39,454 bases of DNA. Origin: UMGS1696 sp964430105. Lineage in GTDB: Bacteria; Bacillota; Clostridia; Oscillospirales; CAG-272. The translations under genes and the position numbers were made by a program. The stretch lies in the NCBI GenBank assembly GCA_964430105.1, contig CAYSEF010000016.1, positions 1-39,454 of the forward strand. Direction: 5' to 3'. The notes under the pieces are model-generated. The model ran no database searches. It saw only the letters and a list, made by a program, of their open reading frames with translations, and was not told where the DNA came from. The first letter of the stretch is position 1. Each line of letters begins with the position of its first letter. Positions 8,234 through 15,165 of the stretch are shown here, one piece after another.

Positions 8234-9214
8234 TTATCTCTGGCATTCGCCCGGATTTTCGGGAACGCCACCATCACGAAGAATCTGTACTGCTGTAGCG
8301 GGACCAAGGTTTTTCCAGTCCTTGAGTACCCATACAACTTCCTTGTTAGGTGTAACTTCAACGAGCTGAGGTGTGCGACCGTTTTCACCGCGTGCACAAA
8401 GAATAGTGTTGCCGTTGTCAAGACGAACACAGCTTTGAGTACCTGCAAGACGGATATTTTCGGGAAGCTCGGATACGGAGAATTCCCAAGCGGTGCTCTT
8501 GTCGGGACGAACTTCACGTACAAGTTCCTTAGATTCATCGGAAATAAGGGTGTTGCCGTTCTTAAGACGAATAGCTGCCCACGGCTTACCGATATCGTAA
8601 GACCAAAGAGGATAGAAATCCTTGTCAAATTCAACTACTTTACCGGGAGCAAGATAAGGCATAAGATAGGTTCCCTGAGCAGTCATACGGAAACGACGGT
8701 TCTGAATATGTGTACCGTTAGGACCTTCGTAGGGGATGATGCGGTTAACTTCGGTTTCACCTGTCTTCTTATTTATAATAAGCATACGGGGGCAGGGAAG
8801 TTCGTTTACAACAAGAAGTACATGATCAAGTCCGAGAGGCTGTACTGTATGAATTTCAGTACCCTTAGGAGCTTCCATACGCCATACGACCTTCTTGTGA
8901 GGAGTAACTTCAGCGGCCCAGTACATACGAGAGAAAAGAATATTACCGTTTGTCAGCATCCATACGTCGTCGTATTCCCAGCCCTTACCTGTGCAGTATG
9001 TCCAAACGATCTTACCGCCAACAATAAGGAACATTTTGTTGCAACCTTCACCGATGTAGAGCATATCATGTCGTGCAAGACCTCCACCGGGAAGTGACGG
9101 GTCATTTCCTTCGGGTGCAATTCGCCAAAGATCTACCTCCTCTTCGTCCTCGCCCCATTCGGGAATAGTGGGGTCAAGGAACATATTGATAGCATCGTCC
9201 ATGATGTGTTTCAT
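8234..9214 (-). CDS. Cytoplasmic beta-propeller protein (arylsulfotransferase/PQQ-like fold), copy 3
   Basis: 326 residues, first gene of the operon; SD GGAGG lies 8 nt before the ATG. No signal peptide or membrane segment. Conserved polar residues shared with both paralogs include His49, Asp50, His122, His169 and Arg173-Arg174. It reads as a mosaic: residues 1-86 are almost the same as copy 1, whereas residues 87 to about 280 and the last dozen follow copy 2. A short block near 281-308 (L-V-E-V-T-P, V-L-K-D-W, G-P-A-T) is again closer to copy 1. This points to gene conversion between tandem copies. The classical arylsulfotransferase is periplasmic, so sulfate transfer is doubtful for this cytoplasmic form. 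Confidence 0.8.
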   Translation of the reverse strand: MKHIMDDAINMFLDPTIPEWGEDEEEVDLWRIAPEGNDPSLPGGGLARHDMLYIGEGCNKMFLIVGGKIVWTYCTGKGWEYDDVWMLTNGNILFSRMYWAAEVTPHKKVVWRMEAPKGTEIHTVQPLGLDHVLLVVNELPCPRMLIINKKTGETEVNRIIPYEGPNGTHIQNRRFRMTAQGTYLMPYLAPGKVVEFDKDFYPLWSYDIGKPWAAIRLKNGNTLISDESKELVREVRPDKSTAWEFSVSELPENIRLAGTQSCVRLDNGNTILCARGENGRTPQLVEVTPNKEVVWVLKDWKNLGPATAVQILRDGGVPENPGECQR

Positions 9215-9246
9215 GATTTCATCCTCCGTATAATAATTCGATTTGC

Positions 9247-9271
9247 TATATACATTACGTCAATGTATATA
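9247..9271. promoter_or_regulatory. Perfect inverted repeat, likely operator of the propeller-mannosidase operon
   Basis: TATATACATT, 5-bp centre, AATGTATATA: ten of ten positions pair. It covers about +5 to +30 of the operon's predicted transcript, upstream of the ribosome site, the usual place for a roadblock-type repressor. Because it is AT-rich, some of the symmetry could be chance, but 10 bp without mismatch is notable. No regulator gene is encoded in the window. Confidence 0.55.
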
Positions 9272-9282
9272 AGTCTACCCGC

Positions 9283-9311
9283 AGTATATCACAAATTGTT
9301 CGGTATTTCAA
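9283..9311 (-). promoter_or_regulatory. Sigma-A promoter of the propeller-mannosidase operon
   Basis: Minus strand TTGAAA (9306-9311), 17-bp spacer ending in TTGTGA, TATACT (9283-9288). Transcription would read copies 3, 2 and 1 and then the GH38 gene. Confidence 0.75.
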
Positions 9312-9371
9312 TATATTTCTAAAAAATAATTTTGAAATTAAAAAAATATTTATTTTTCGTTGTGGTTATAC

Positions 9372-9400
9372 TTGACAATTTGTTGTTGCTGTGTTAAAAT
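9372..9400 (+). promoter_or_regulatory. Sigma-A promoter of the aldo/keto reductase
   Basis: Plus strand TTGACA (9372-9377), 17-bp spacer, TAAAAT (9395-9400). It is divergent from the operon promoter; the two -35 elements are 60 bp apart across a very AT-rich stretch, so joint regulation is possible. Confidence 0.8.
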
Positions 9401-9441
9401 GGTCATGTTAAAACAAATAATCCATGAAAAGGAGAAAAATC

Positions 9442-10437
9442 ATGCCTTACATCGCTAATCCCGATCGTTACAGCAAGATCCCTTACAGACGTTGTGGTAA
9501 GAGCGGCATTAAGCTTCCCGCAATCTCTCTTGGCCTTTGGCACAACTTTGGTGACATCACACCATTCAAGACTCAGCAGGAAATCCTCCGTACCGCTTTT
9601 GATAACGGTATTACACACTTTGACCTCGCAAACAACTATGGCCCGCCGTACGGTGAAGCTGAACGCAACTTCGGTATTCACATGGATCGTGACTGGCATA
9701 CTCACCGTGACGAACTTATCATTTCCACAAAAGCAGGTTATGATATGTGGCCCGGCCCGTATGGCAACGACGGTTCCAGAAAGTACCTTATGGCCAGCCT
9801 TGACCAGTCTCTTAAGAGAATGCACGTTGACTATGTTGATATCTTCTATCATCACAGACCTGACGATGGCACTCCTATCGAAGAAACAATGGGCGCTCTC
9901 TATGATATCGTAAAGAGCGGTAAGGCTCTCTATGTTGGTATTTCCAACTACAATCCTGAACAGGCAGAACGTGCTATCAAGTGCCTCAAGGATATGGGTA
10001 TGCATATGCTTATCCATCAGCCTAACTACAATATGTTCAACCGTAGCATTGAACATGGTCTTACTGACGTTCTCGCTGCTGAAGGCGTAGGATGCATTGC
10101 ATTCGGTCCTCTTGCAGGTGGTCGTCTTACAGGTCGTTACCTCAACGGTATTCCGGAAGACTCTCGTGCAGTTCATGACCCGAGATTCCTCCGTGCATCC
10201 GATATTAACGAAAACCTCCTCAAGACCACTCGTGCACTTAATGCTGTTGCTGAAAAGCGCGGTCAGACTCTTGCACAGCTTGCTCTCGTTTGGGCACTTC
10301 GTAACCCTGTTGTTACCACTGCTCTTATCGGTGCATCCAGAGCTTCTCAGATCGAAGAAAACGTAAAGGCACTCCAGAATATGGAACTTTCCGCTGAAGA
10401 ACTCGCTGAGATCGATGCTATTCTCGCAAACAGATAA
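9442..10437 (+). CDS. Aldo/keto reductase, YghZ/GPR (L-glyceraldehyde 3-phosphate reductase) type
   Basis: 331 residues with the ATG at 9442. The upstream ATG at 9424 is rejected because AAGGAG sits inside that extension, 7 nt before 9442. NADPH-dependent reduction of aldehydes or ketones is expected in the cytoplasm. The AKR tetrad is visible: Asp61 and Tyr66 in F-D-L-A-N-N-Y-G, Lys97 in S-T-K-A-G, and a histidine in Y-H-H-R-P (137-138). The N-terminal R-C-G-K-S-G-I-K-L-P and the Y-G-P-P-Y-G-E-A-E motif fit the AKR14 group, which acts on L-glyceraldehyde 3-phosphate and methylglyoxal in E. coli. Codons are strongly biased (AAG, CTC/CTT, CGT), suggesting high expression. Placed between a sugar catabolic operon and a solute-binding gene, it may reduce a sugar-derived aldehyde. 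Confidence 0.9.
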   Translation: MPYIANPDRYSKIPYRRCGKSGIKLPAISLGLWHNFGDITPFKTQQEILRTAFDNGITHFDLANNYGPPYGEAERNFGIHMDRDWHTHRDELIISTKAGYDMWPGPYGNDGSRKYLMASLDQSLKRMHVDYVDIFYHHRPDDGTPIEETMGALYDIVKSGKALYVGISNYNPEQAERAIKCLKDMGMHMLIHQPNYNMFNRSIEHGLTDVLAAEGVGCIAFGPLAGGRLTGRYLNGIPEDSRAVHDPRFLRASDINENLLKTTRALNAVAEKRGQTLAQLALVWALRNPVVTTALIGASRASQIEENVKALQNMELSAEELAEIDAILANR

Positions 10438-10727
10438 GTTTGTCACTGAATAGTAGACGAAATTTGGGTTTTCCGATATTTTGCCGTCAGTTTCGAAGTT
10501 AAGTGAATATCTCGAAGCCTATTTGATTGACGGAAAAGTTTTACATTACGTTCGGTTTGAGGCGAAGCTTGATTTCTTGAGCCTAAGCCGTATGTAATTT
10601 TAATTAAATTATACCTCAATCTGTAATGATAGCTCCTGGTTATTTCGAGAAATATATCAAGGAGCTATTATTATAACTATTTAATAGTTAAATAGTTAAA
10701 CTGTTTGATTCAGAAAGGAATACAGTA
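10438..10727 (+). other. Structured 290-bp intergenic region before the third solute-binding gene
   Basis: No ORF is convincing here. Three inverted-repeat structures can be drawn: TTTTGCCGTCA (about 10480-10490) with TGACGGAAAA (about 10536-10546); ATTAC...CGG...AGGC with GCCTAAGCCG...GTAAT (about 10553-10602); and the strong hairpin at 10629-10668. No complete promoter was found before the first two structures, so they could be the aldo/keto reductase 3' end or the leader of the lipoprotein gene. No known riboswitch class was recognised. Confidence 0.35.
10629..10668 (+). terminator. Hairpin, possible terminator or attenuator
   Basis: ATAGCTCCT pairs perfectly with AGGAGCTAT, and the inner TATTTC pairs with GAAATA. 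The tail TATTATAACT is only partly T-rich. It lies 190 bp after the aldo/keto reductase and 60 bp before the lipoprotein start, so it could end the former or attenuate the latter. Confidence 0.5.
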
Positions 10728-12218
10728 ATGAAAAAGAAACTTTCCCTCATTTTGGCATTGCTTATGATTTCATCTTCTGTTATTGCTTGCTCAAATAATA
10801 ATGCTGATGATACATCTAATGCCGGTAATTCAGAATCCAAGAATCCTGTTGCAGATGATTCTGCAACTGCGGAAGAAAATGGTATAGAAATCACCGATGA
10901 CCTGCCTGAAATCAAGTTTGGCGGCGCCGAGTTCATGATCTATAACAGCTGTCCCGAAACTAATACTTGGAATACCACTGTTTATGTTGACTTTGATGAA
11001 GACAGTGCAGAAGTAATTCCTTCAGCTATCTATAACCGTAATGCACAGGTTGAAGAAAGATTTGATGTAACTATCAGCGAAACATATTCTTCTGCTACTG
11101 ACATCAATACTATGCTTACAGCCGGTGGTGACGGTATTGACCTGACACTTCTTGATGGTTCTGATGTAGTTTCCTTCATGAACCGTGGCTTGCTCTACAA
11201 CCTTAACGAACTCGACAATATCGATCTTACAAAGCCCTATTGGGATCAGAATGCTCAGAAGTACCTCAGCCTCGCAGGTAAGTATTTTGAAGGTGTCGGT
11301 GACTTTATGACTACCCACATCGACGAAACAGTTTGTATGTACTTCAACAAGAAGCTCGTTGAAGATTATCACCTCGAAGATCCTTATTCACTTGTTGATG
11401 ACTACAAGTGGACATATGACAAGATGCATGAACTTGGTGTAAAGGTTCTTGAAGATTCCAACGGTGACGGTGTTCGTAATGACCTTGACCAGTTCGCTGT
11501 TATTTCTTGGAGTGGCGTTCTGTATCCGTACTTTATCTACGGTTCCGGTGAAACATATGTAGATAAGGACGAAAATGATATCCCCTACACATCTTACTTC
11601 AATGAACGCTTTATCGGCGCATTTGAAAACATCCTCAGAGTTCTTCACTCCGAAGGCGACACATTCACATATGACGCTAACGTAATCACTGATACAAAGG
11701 GTCTTGGCCACCGTATTCAGGAAGTTATGTTCCCGAACAACCAGGCTTTGTTCTGGGTTGAATGTGTAAGCTGGGCTAGAGCTCTTCGTGAAATGGAAGC
11801 AGATTTCGGTATTATTACCGCTCCTATGTACACTGAAGATCAGGGTCAGTATTACAACTTCTGTAACGGTAACTTCTTCGGTGAATGTATCCCTGTAACC
11901 CTTACAGGTGATGATCTTAACCGTACAACTATCATCACAGAAGCACTCAACTCTCAGTCCTCCGGCGTACTTGATGCTTATTATGATATCTCCCTTAAGG
12001 GCAGAAACTCTCGTGATGAAGAATCCGGCAGAATGCTCGACCTCATCTTTGCTAACCGTGTTTATGACGTAAGTATCGTATTTGACGTTGGTGCTATTAA
12101 CGGTTCCTTCTGCACAATGGGTGCTAACAATGATACCGACGTTGCGTCCTACCACAGACGTAATGAAAAGGTTACATCAAAGCTTATTGATAACCTTATG
12201 AAGAACATTGCAGAGTAA
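10728..12218 (+). CDS. Extracellular solute-binding lipoprotein, distinct third subfamily
   Basis: A 496-residue lipoprotein with signal peptide and lipobox V-I-A-C (Cys21), then an Asn/Asp/Ser/Glu-rich linker to about residue 52. SD AAAGGA lies upstream of the ATG. It shares the architecture of the two lipoproteins at 72-3322 (F-G-G, Y-N-R-N versus Y-Q-R-N, K-W-T-Y-D-K-M-H-E-L, D-E-E-S-G-R-M near the C-terminus) but is clearly more distant. A canonical EF-hand-like loop D-S-N-G-D-G-V-R-N-D-L-D spans 243-254. Codons are of the highly expressed class. Like the other two it lacks a neighbouring permease or ATPase. It probably binds a sugar or oligosaccharide; the ligand is not predictable. Confidence 0.88.
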   Translation: MKKKLSLILALLMISSSVIACSNNNADDTSNAGNSESKNPVADDSATAEENGIEITDDLPEIKFGGAEFMIYNSCPETNTWNTTVYVDFDEDSAEVIPSAIYNRNAQVEERFDVTISETYSSATDINTMLTAGGDGIDLTLLDGSDVVSFMNRGLLYNLNELDNIDLTKPYWDQNAQKYLSLAGKYFEGVGDFMTTHIDETVCMYFNKKLVEDYHLEDPYSLVDDYKWTYDKMHELGVKVLEDSNGDGVRNDLDQFAVISWSGVLYPYFIYGSGETYVDKDENDIPYTSYFNERFIGAFENILRVLHSEGDTFTYDANVITDTKGLGHRIQEVMFPNNQALFWVECVSWARALREMEADFGIITAPMYTEDQGQYYNFCNGNFFGECIPVTLTGDDLNRTTIITEALNSQSSGVLDAYYDISLKGRNSRDEESGRMLDLIFANRVYDVSIVFDVGAINGSFCTMGANNDTDVASYHRRNEKVTSKLIDNLMKNIAE

Positions 12219-12334
12219 TTTTCTTGTGTATGTTGGAAAATAGCTAATGTCAATGAGTTGCCTCTCTCTTTAAGTATTTGACATAAAATTTTCGCACTGA
12301 TTTGTACATTCCTATTTTAAAACTATGCATAGAC

Positions 12335-12375
12335 AAAAAGCTGTTGCTCGATTTTGAGTAGCAGCTTTTTTGTTT
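12335..12375 (+). terminator. Intrinsic terminator after the third solute-binding gene
   Basis: AAAAGCTGTTGCTC pairs with GAGTAGCAGCTTTT (one mismatch) around a short ATTTT loop, followed by TTGTTT. It lies about 117 nt after the stop codon. Confidence 0.8.
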
Positions 12376-12521
12376 CATATAGTGTTTGCTGAGAATTTGA
12401 ACAATAGTGAATTTGCACAGAAATGTAAGATGTTTGCGATATATTAACAAAAATACTGTATGATATAACGAAAAAAACGCCCTCTGTGGATGTTAACTAT
12501 TTTCAAACAAGCTCGAAACTA

Positions 12522-12550
12522 TAGACAATGGAAAAAAATTATGCTATAAT
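12522..12550 (+). promoter_or_regulatory. Extended -10 promoter of the AI-2E-family gene
   Basis: TAGACA (12522-12527), 17-bp spacer, TATAAT (12545-12550) preceded by the extended TGC. The predicted start of transcription is near 12557, which excludes the earlier ATG at 12528 as the translation start. Confidence 0.7.
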
Positions 12551-12599
12551 GAAATCAAATTATAATATTGAGTTAAGGCATATTTTAGGGAGACATAAG

Positions 12600-13775
12600 A
12601 TGAAAGTAGAATGGAAGTCTTGTCTGAAAATTGGTGTTAGTGTCTTTTTGCTCTATTTGTGTATACAATATTGGGGCGCACTTTCAGCCTTTTTGATGTC
12701 TGTTATCGGTGCTGCGTTTCCGCTCATAATTGGTGGTGTGCTTGCATATTTGATTAACATTTTGATGGCCTTTTTTGAGCGACATTATTTTCCAAAGTCT
12801 AAAAAAAGCTCTGTCATGAAATCAAGGCGAATTGTGTGCTTGATTATGGCGGTTCTTTCTATGCTTGCGATAATTGCACTTACTGTTTGGTTGGTGTTGC
12901 CGCAGTTGTGGGATGCAGTTATGCTGTTGTTGAGTGAAATACCGGATTTCATGAAAGAAACGCTCGAGTTTGTAGAACAGCTTAATATCCTTCCGGAAGA
13001 TATTTTTGCAATGCTTGAAGCCATCGACTGGAAGTCGCAGATCAGCAATATCGTAAGTGCGCTTACAACAGGCGTTGGCGGAGTTGTTAACGTGGCGTTC
13101 AAGACTGTTTCAACTGTATTTTCAAGTGTTGTTACAGCCTTGCTTGCAATAATTTTTGCACTTTATATACTGATTGGCAAAGATAAACTCGGTTATCAGT
13201 GTAAACGTGTTCTCAAGCATTACATGAAGTCAAGCTGGTATGATAAATTTATGTATTTCATCAGCATTGTAGACGATTGCTTCCATAGATTTGTCGTCGG
13301 ACAGTGCCTTGAAGCAGTTATACTTGGCGTTCTTTGTACGATTGGTATGCTGATATTCCGTATGCCATACGCAACAATGATAGGTGCGCTGGTTGCGTTT
13401 ACTGCGCTTATTCCGGTCGCCGGTGCATATATCGGAGCCGGAGTTGGTGCATTTATGATACTAACCGTATCGCCTTTCAAAGCAGTTATGTTTTTGATCT
13501 TCATCGTCGTTCTTCAGCAGCTTGAAGGTAATATTATATATCCTCGTGTGGTAGGCTCATCTATTGGTCTGCCGGGAATTTGGGTACTCGCAGCAATTAC
13601 AGTTGGCGGAGGTATCCTTGGCGTGACAGGTATGCTTATTGGTGTACCTTTTGTTGCGGCGATTTACCGTATCATTCGTGAGGATATTCAGAGAAATAAG
13701 AAAAAAGATGACCTTCCTGATGTACAAGAAACGCAAGAAGGTTCAAAAACACTTTCGGAGGACCTAAATTCATGA
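12600..13775 (+). CDS. AI-2E family membrane transporter
   Basis: 391 residues with the ATG at 12600, supported by AGGGAG upstream and by the promoter that overlaps the upstream alternative start. An integral membrane protein with about eight hydrophobic segments. The C-terminal half has family-typical motifs: P-V-A-G-A-Y-I-G-A-G, then Q-Q-L-E-G-N-I-I-Y-P-R-V-V-G, ending in G-V-P-F-V-A-A-I-Y-R. The family (PF01594) includes TqsA and YdbI/YhhT-type proteins; exporting AI-2 is proven for few members and some are cation antiporters, so the substrate is open. The charged C-terminal tail is cytoplasmic. The stop overlaps the next start (ATGA), showing translational coupling with the YjdF-like membrane protein. 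Confidence 0.88.
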   Translation: MKVEWKSCLKIGVSVFLLYLCIQYWGALSAFLMSVIGAAFPLIIGGVLAYLINILMAFFERHYFPKSKKSSVMKSRRIVCLIMAVLSMLAIIALTVWLVLPQLWDAVMLLLSEIPDFMKETLEFVEQLNILPEDIFAMLEAIDWKSQISNIVSALTTGVGGVVNVAFKTVSTVFSSVVTALLAIIFALYILIGKDKLGYQCKRVLKHYMKSSWYDKFMYFISIVDDCFHRFVVGQCLEAVILGVLCTIGMLIFRMPYATMIGALVAFTALIPVAGAYIGAGVGAFMILTVSPFKAVMFLIFIVVLQQLEGNIIYPRVVGSSIGLPGIWVLAAITVGGGILGVTGMLIGVPFVAAIYRIIREDIQRNKKKDDLPDVQETQEGSKTLSEDLNS

Positions 13776-14683
13776 AGAAAACGAAGAATCCATCGGAAAA
13801 ACCACAAAAACTGACTAAGCGAACAGGTGGAAAAGTAGCGATACTGCGTTCGATACTTATAGCAGCAGTTGTGTTGATGATGGTCATGCGAGGACTCGAT
13901 GGCGATTATTATTCCGTGTTTCTTGGAGCTTTAACACTTGCACTTTTCAATATTCCGCTAATTGTTGACAGAACATTCAATCTAAAACTTCCGGATCTTC
14001 TTGAAATTATAGTTTTGTTGTTCGCGTTTTGTGCTGAAATACTTGGTGAGATAGGCAGTTTTTATACTTATATCTCATGGTGGGATACGATGCTCCATAC
14101 TGTAAACGGATTTATTATGGCGGCATTGGGTTTCGCACTTATCGACTTGCTTAATAACTCTCCGAAATTCCACTTTAATCTGTCACCGTTGTTTGTAGCA
14201 TTCGTCGCATTCTGTTTTTCAATGACAGTTGGCGTTATTTGGGAATTTTTTGAGTTTTTCATGGATACAGTCTGCAGTATGGATATGCAGAAGGATACGA
14301 TAGTAAATTCAATTTCATCGGTTATGCTGAATCCATCGGGCTTAAATAGTGAAATTCGAATTTCAGGCATTACCGACACTGTTATACACTACACAAAAAA
14401 CGGAGAACAGCTTGAATACCTGATTCAAGGTGGATATCTTGATATCGGTATTTTCGATACTATGAAAGACCTTATCGTCAACTGTATCGGTGCAGTTGTT
14501 TTCTCGATCATCGGATATTTCTACATAGTCGGAAGAAATAAAAGTAACATTGCTAAGAAATTCATACCTCAGCTGAAAACAGAAGAGGAAATTGCACGAA
14601 CAAAAGAGCTTGATGAACAGATAAAAAATCAGCGTGTTCAGAAAATTAAAAATCGTCGCAAAAAGCACAAAAAGAAAAAATAG
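13772..14683 (+). CDS. DUF2238/YjdF-like integral membrane protein
   Basis: 303 residues with a basic cytoplasmic N-terminus, six or seven hydrophobic segments and a very basic C-terminal tail (R-R-K-K-H-K-K-K-K). The motif W-D-T-M-L-H-T-V-N-G-F near residue 105 and V-I-W-E-F-F-E-F-F-M-D near 160 resemble the conserved D..LH...G and WEFFE blocks of the DUF2238 (YjdF) family, whose function is unknown. An insertion of about 60 hydrophilic residues follows the WEFFE helix. SD GGAGG lies inside the end of the AI-2E gene and the start overlaps its stop by 4 bp, so the two membrane proteins are made together. Confidence 0.75.
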   Translation: MKKTKNPSEKPQKLTKRTGGKVAILRSILIAAVVLMMVMRGLDGDYYSVFLGALTLALFNIPLIVDRTFNLKLPDLLEIIVLLFAFCAEILGEIGSFYTYISWWDTMLHTVNGFIMAALGFALIDLLNNSPKFHFNLSPLFVAFVAFCFSMTVGVIWEFFEFFMDTVCSMDMQKDTIVNSISSVMLNPSGLNSEIRISGITDTVIHYTKNGEQLEYLIQGGYLDIGIFDTMKDLIVNCIGAVVFSIIGYFYIVGRNKSNIAKKFIPQLKTEEEIARTKELDEQIKNQRVQKIKNRRKKHKKKK

Positions 14684-14694
14684 AGCTATATTAA

Positions 14695-14757
14695 CAAAAA
14701 AATCAAGAGGCTGTCCGCATTATGGAAATTAATTCCTTACTGCGAGCAGCCTCTTTA
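14695..14757. terminator. Bidirectional terminator between convergent genes
   Basis: AAGAGGCTG (14705-14713) pairs with CAGCCTCTT (14747-14755), extended by CCGCA/TGCG and an inner GGAA/TTCC. A-rich DNA on the left gives the minus transcript a T7 tail, and TATTATTT follows on the plus strand. The 3' arm at 14747 is also the exact left edge of the 209-bp tandem duplication. Confidence 0.8.
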
Positions 14758-15165
14758 TTATTTATGCTTTTGATTATATGTTTTTATTTCTGTATTCCTG
14801 AACATATTCGAGGAATCTCTGGATATGAAGATCCCAGTATTCCCAGTTGTGCTTGCCGGGGTGCTGTTCATAAACATAGCCAAATGGATTGCCTTCAAAG
14901 CTTTCAAAGAATTCACGAGTTTTTTTAGCTATCCAAAGAATGTGGTCATTGTCGCCAGCCTCTTTATTATTTATGCTTTTGATTATATGTTTTTATTTCT
15001 GTATTCCTGAACATATTCGAGGAATCTCTGGATATGAAGATCCCAGTATTCCCAGTTGTGCTTGCCGGGGTGCTGTTCATAAACATAGCCAAATGGATTG
15101 CCTTCAAAGCTTTCAAAGAATTCACGAGTTTTTTTAGCTATCCAAAGAATGTGGTCATTGTCGCC
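14747..15165. repeat. Perfect 209-bp tandem direct duplication
   Basis: Positions 14747-14956 and 14956-15165 are identical when read side by side, giving a period of 209 bp with a one-base shared C at the junction. The unit contains the last 60 codons plus stop of the esterase gene, the 3' flank and one arm of the terminator. No mismatch was seen, so the event is very recent or is an assembly artefact. Confidence 0.9.
14774..14955 (-). pseudogene. Duplicated 3' fragment of the esterase gene
   Basis: A second copy of the esterase C-terminal region (about 60 codons, including the catalytic-histidine motif H-P-G-K-H-N-W) created by the 209-bp duplication. It has no start or promoter and lies after the stop of the intact gene, so it is transcribed 3' sequence only. 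Confidence 0.8.

Larger units (their letters stand above)
12219..12599 (+). other. 381-bp gap between the third lipoprotein and the AI-2E gene
   Basis: Apart from the terminator at 12335-12375 and the promoter at 12522-12550, I see no gene, RNA or repeat. A TTGACA occurs in 12274-12285 but has no suitable -10 at the right distance. Confidence 0.5.

Noticed and set aside
6114..9214. Annotating the three propellers as arylsulfate sulfotransferases
   Set aside because: They lack the signal peptide of the periplasmic enzyme, and its catalytic histidine arrangement could not be confirmed by reading; only the fold type is claimed.
9424..9441. Earlier ATG for the aldo/keto reductase
   Set aside because: The SD AAGGAG lies after it, directly before the 9442 ATG.
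12528..12599. Earlier ATG for the AI-2E protein
   Set aside because: The -10 element TATAAT (12545-12550) lies inside this extension, and no SD precedes it.
12219..12599. tRNA or small RNA gene in the larger gaps
   Set aside because: No cloverleaf, CCA-type end or known RNA motif was recognised in this or the other gaps.
12600..13775. Quorum-sensing AI-2 exporter
   Set aside because: Only a few AI-2E family members export AI-2; no luxS is in the window.
14722..15137. Plus-strand ORFs repeated at 14722 and 14889
   Set aside because: They are antisense to the esterase gene and repeat only because of the 209-bp duplication.
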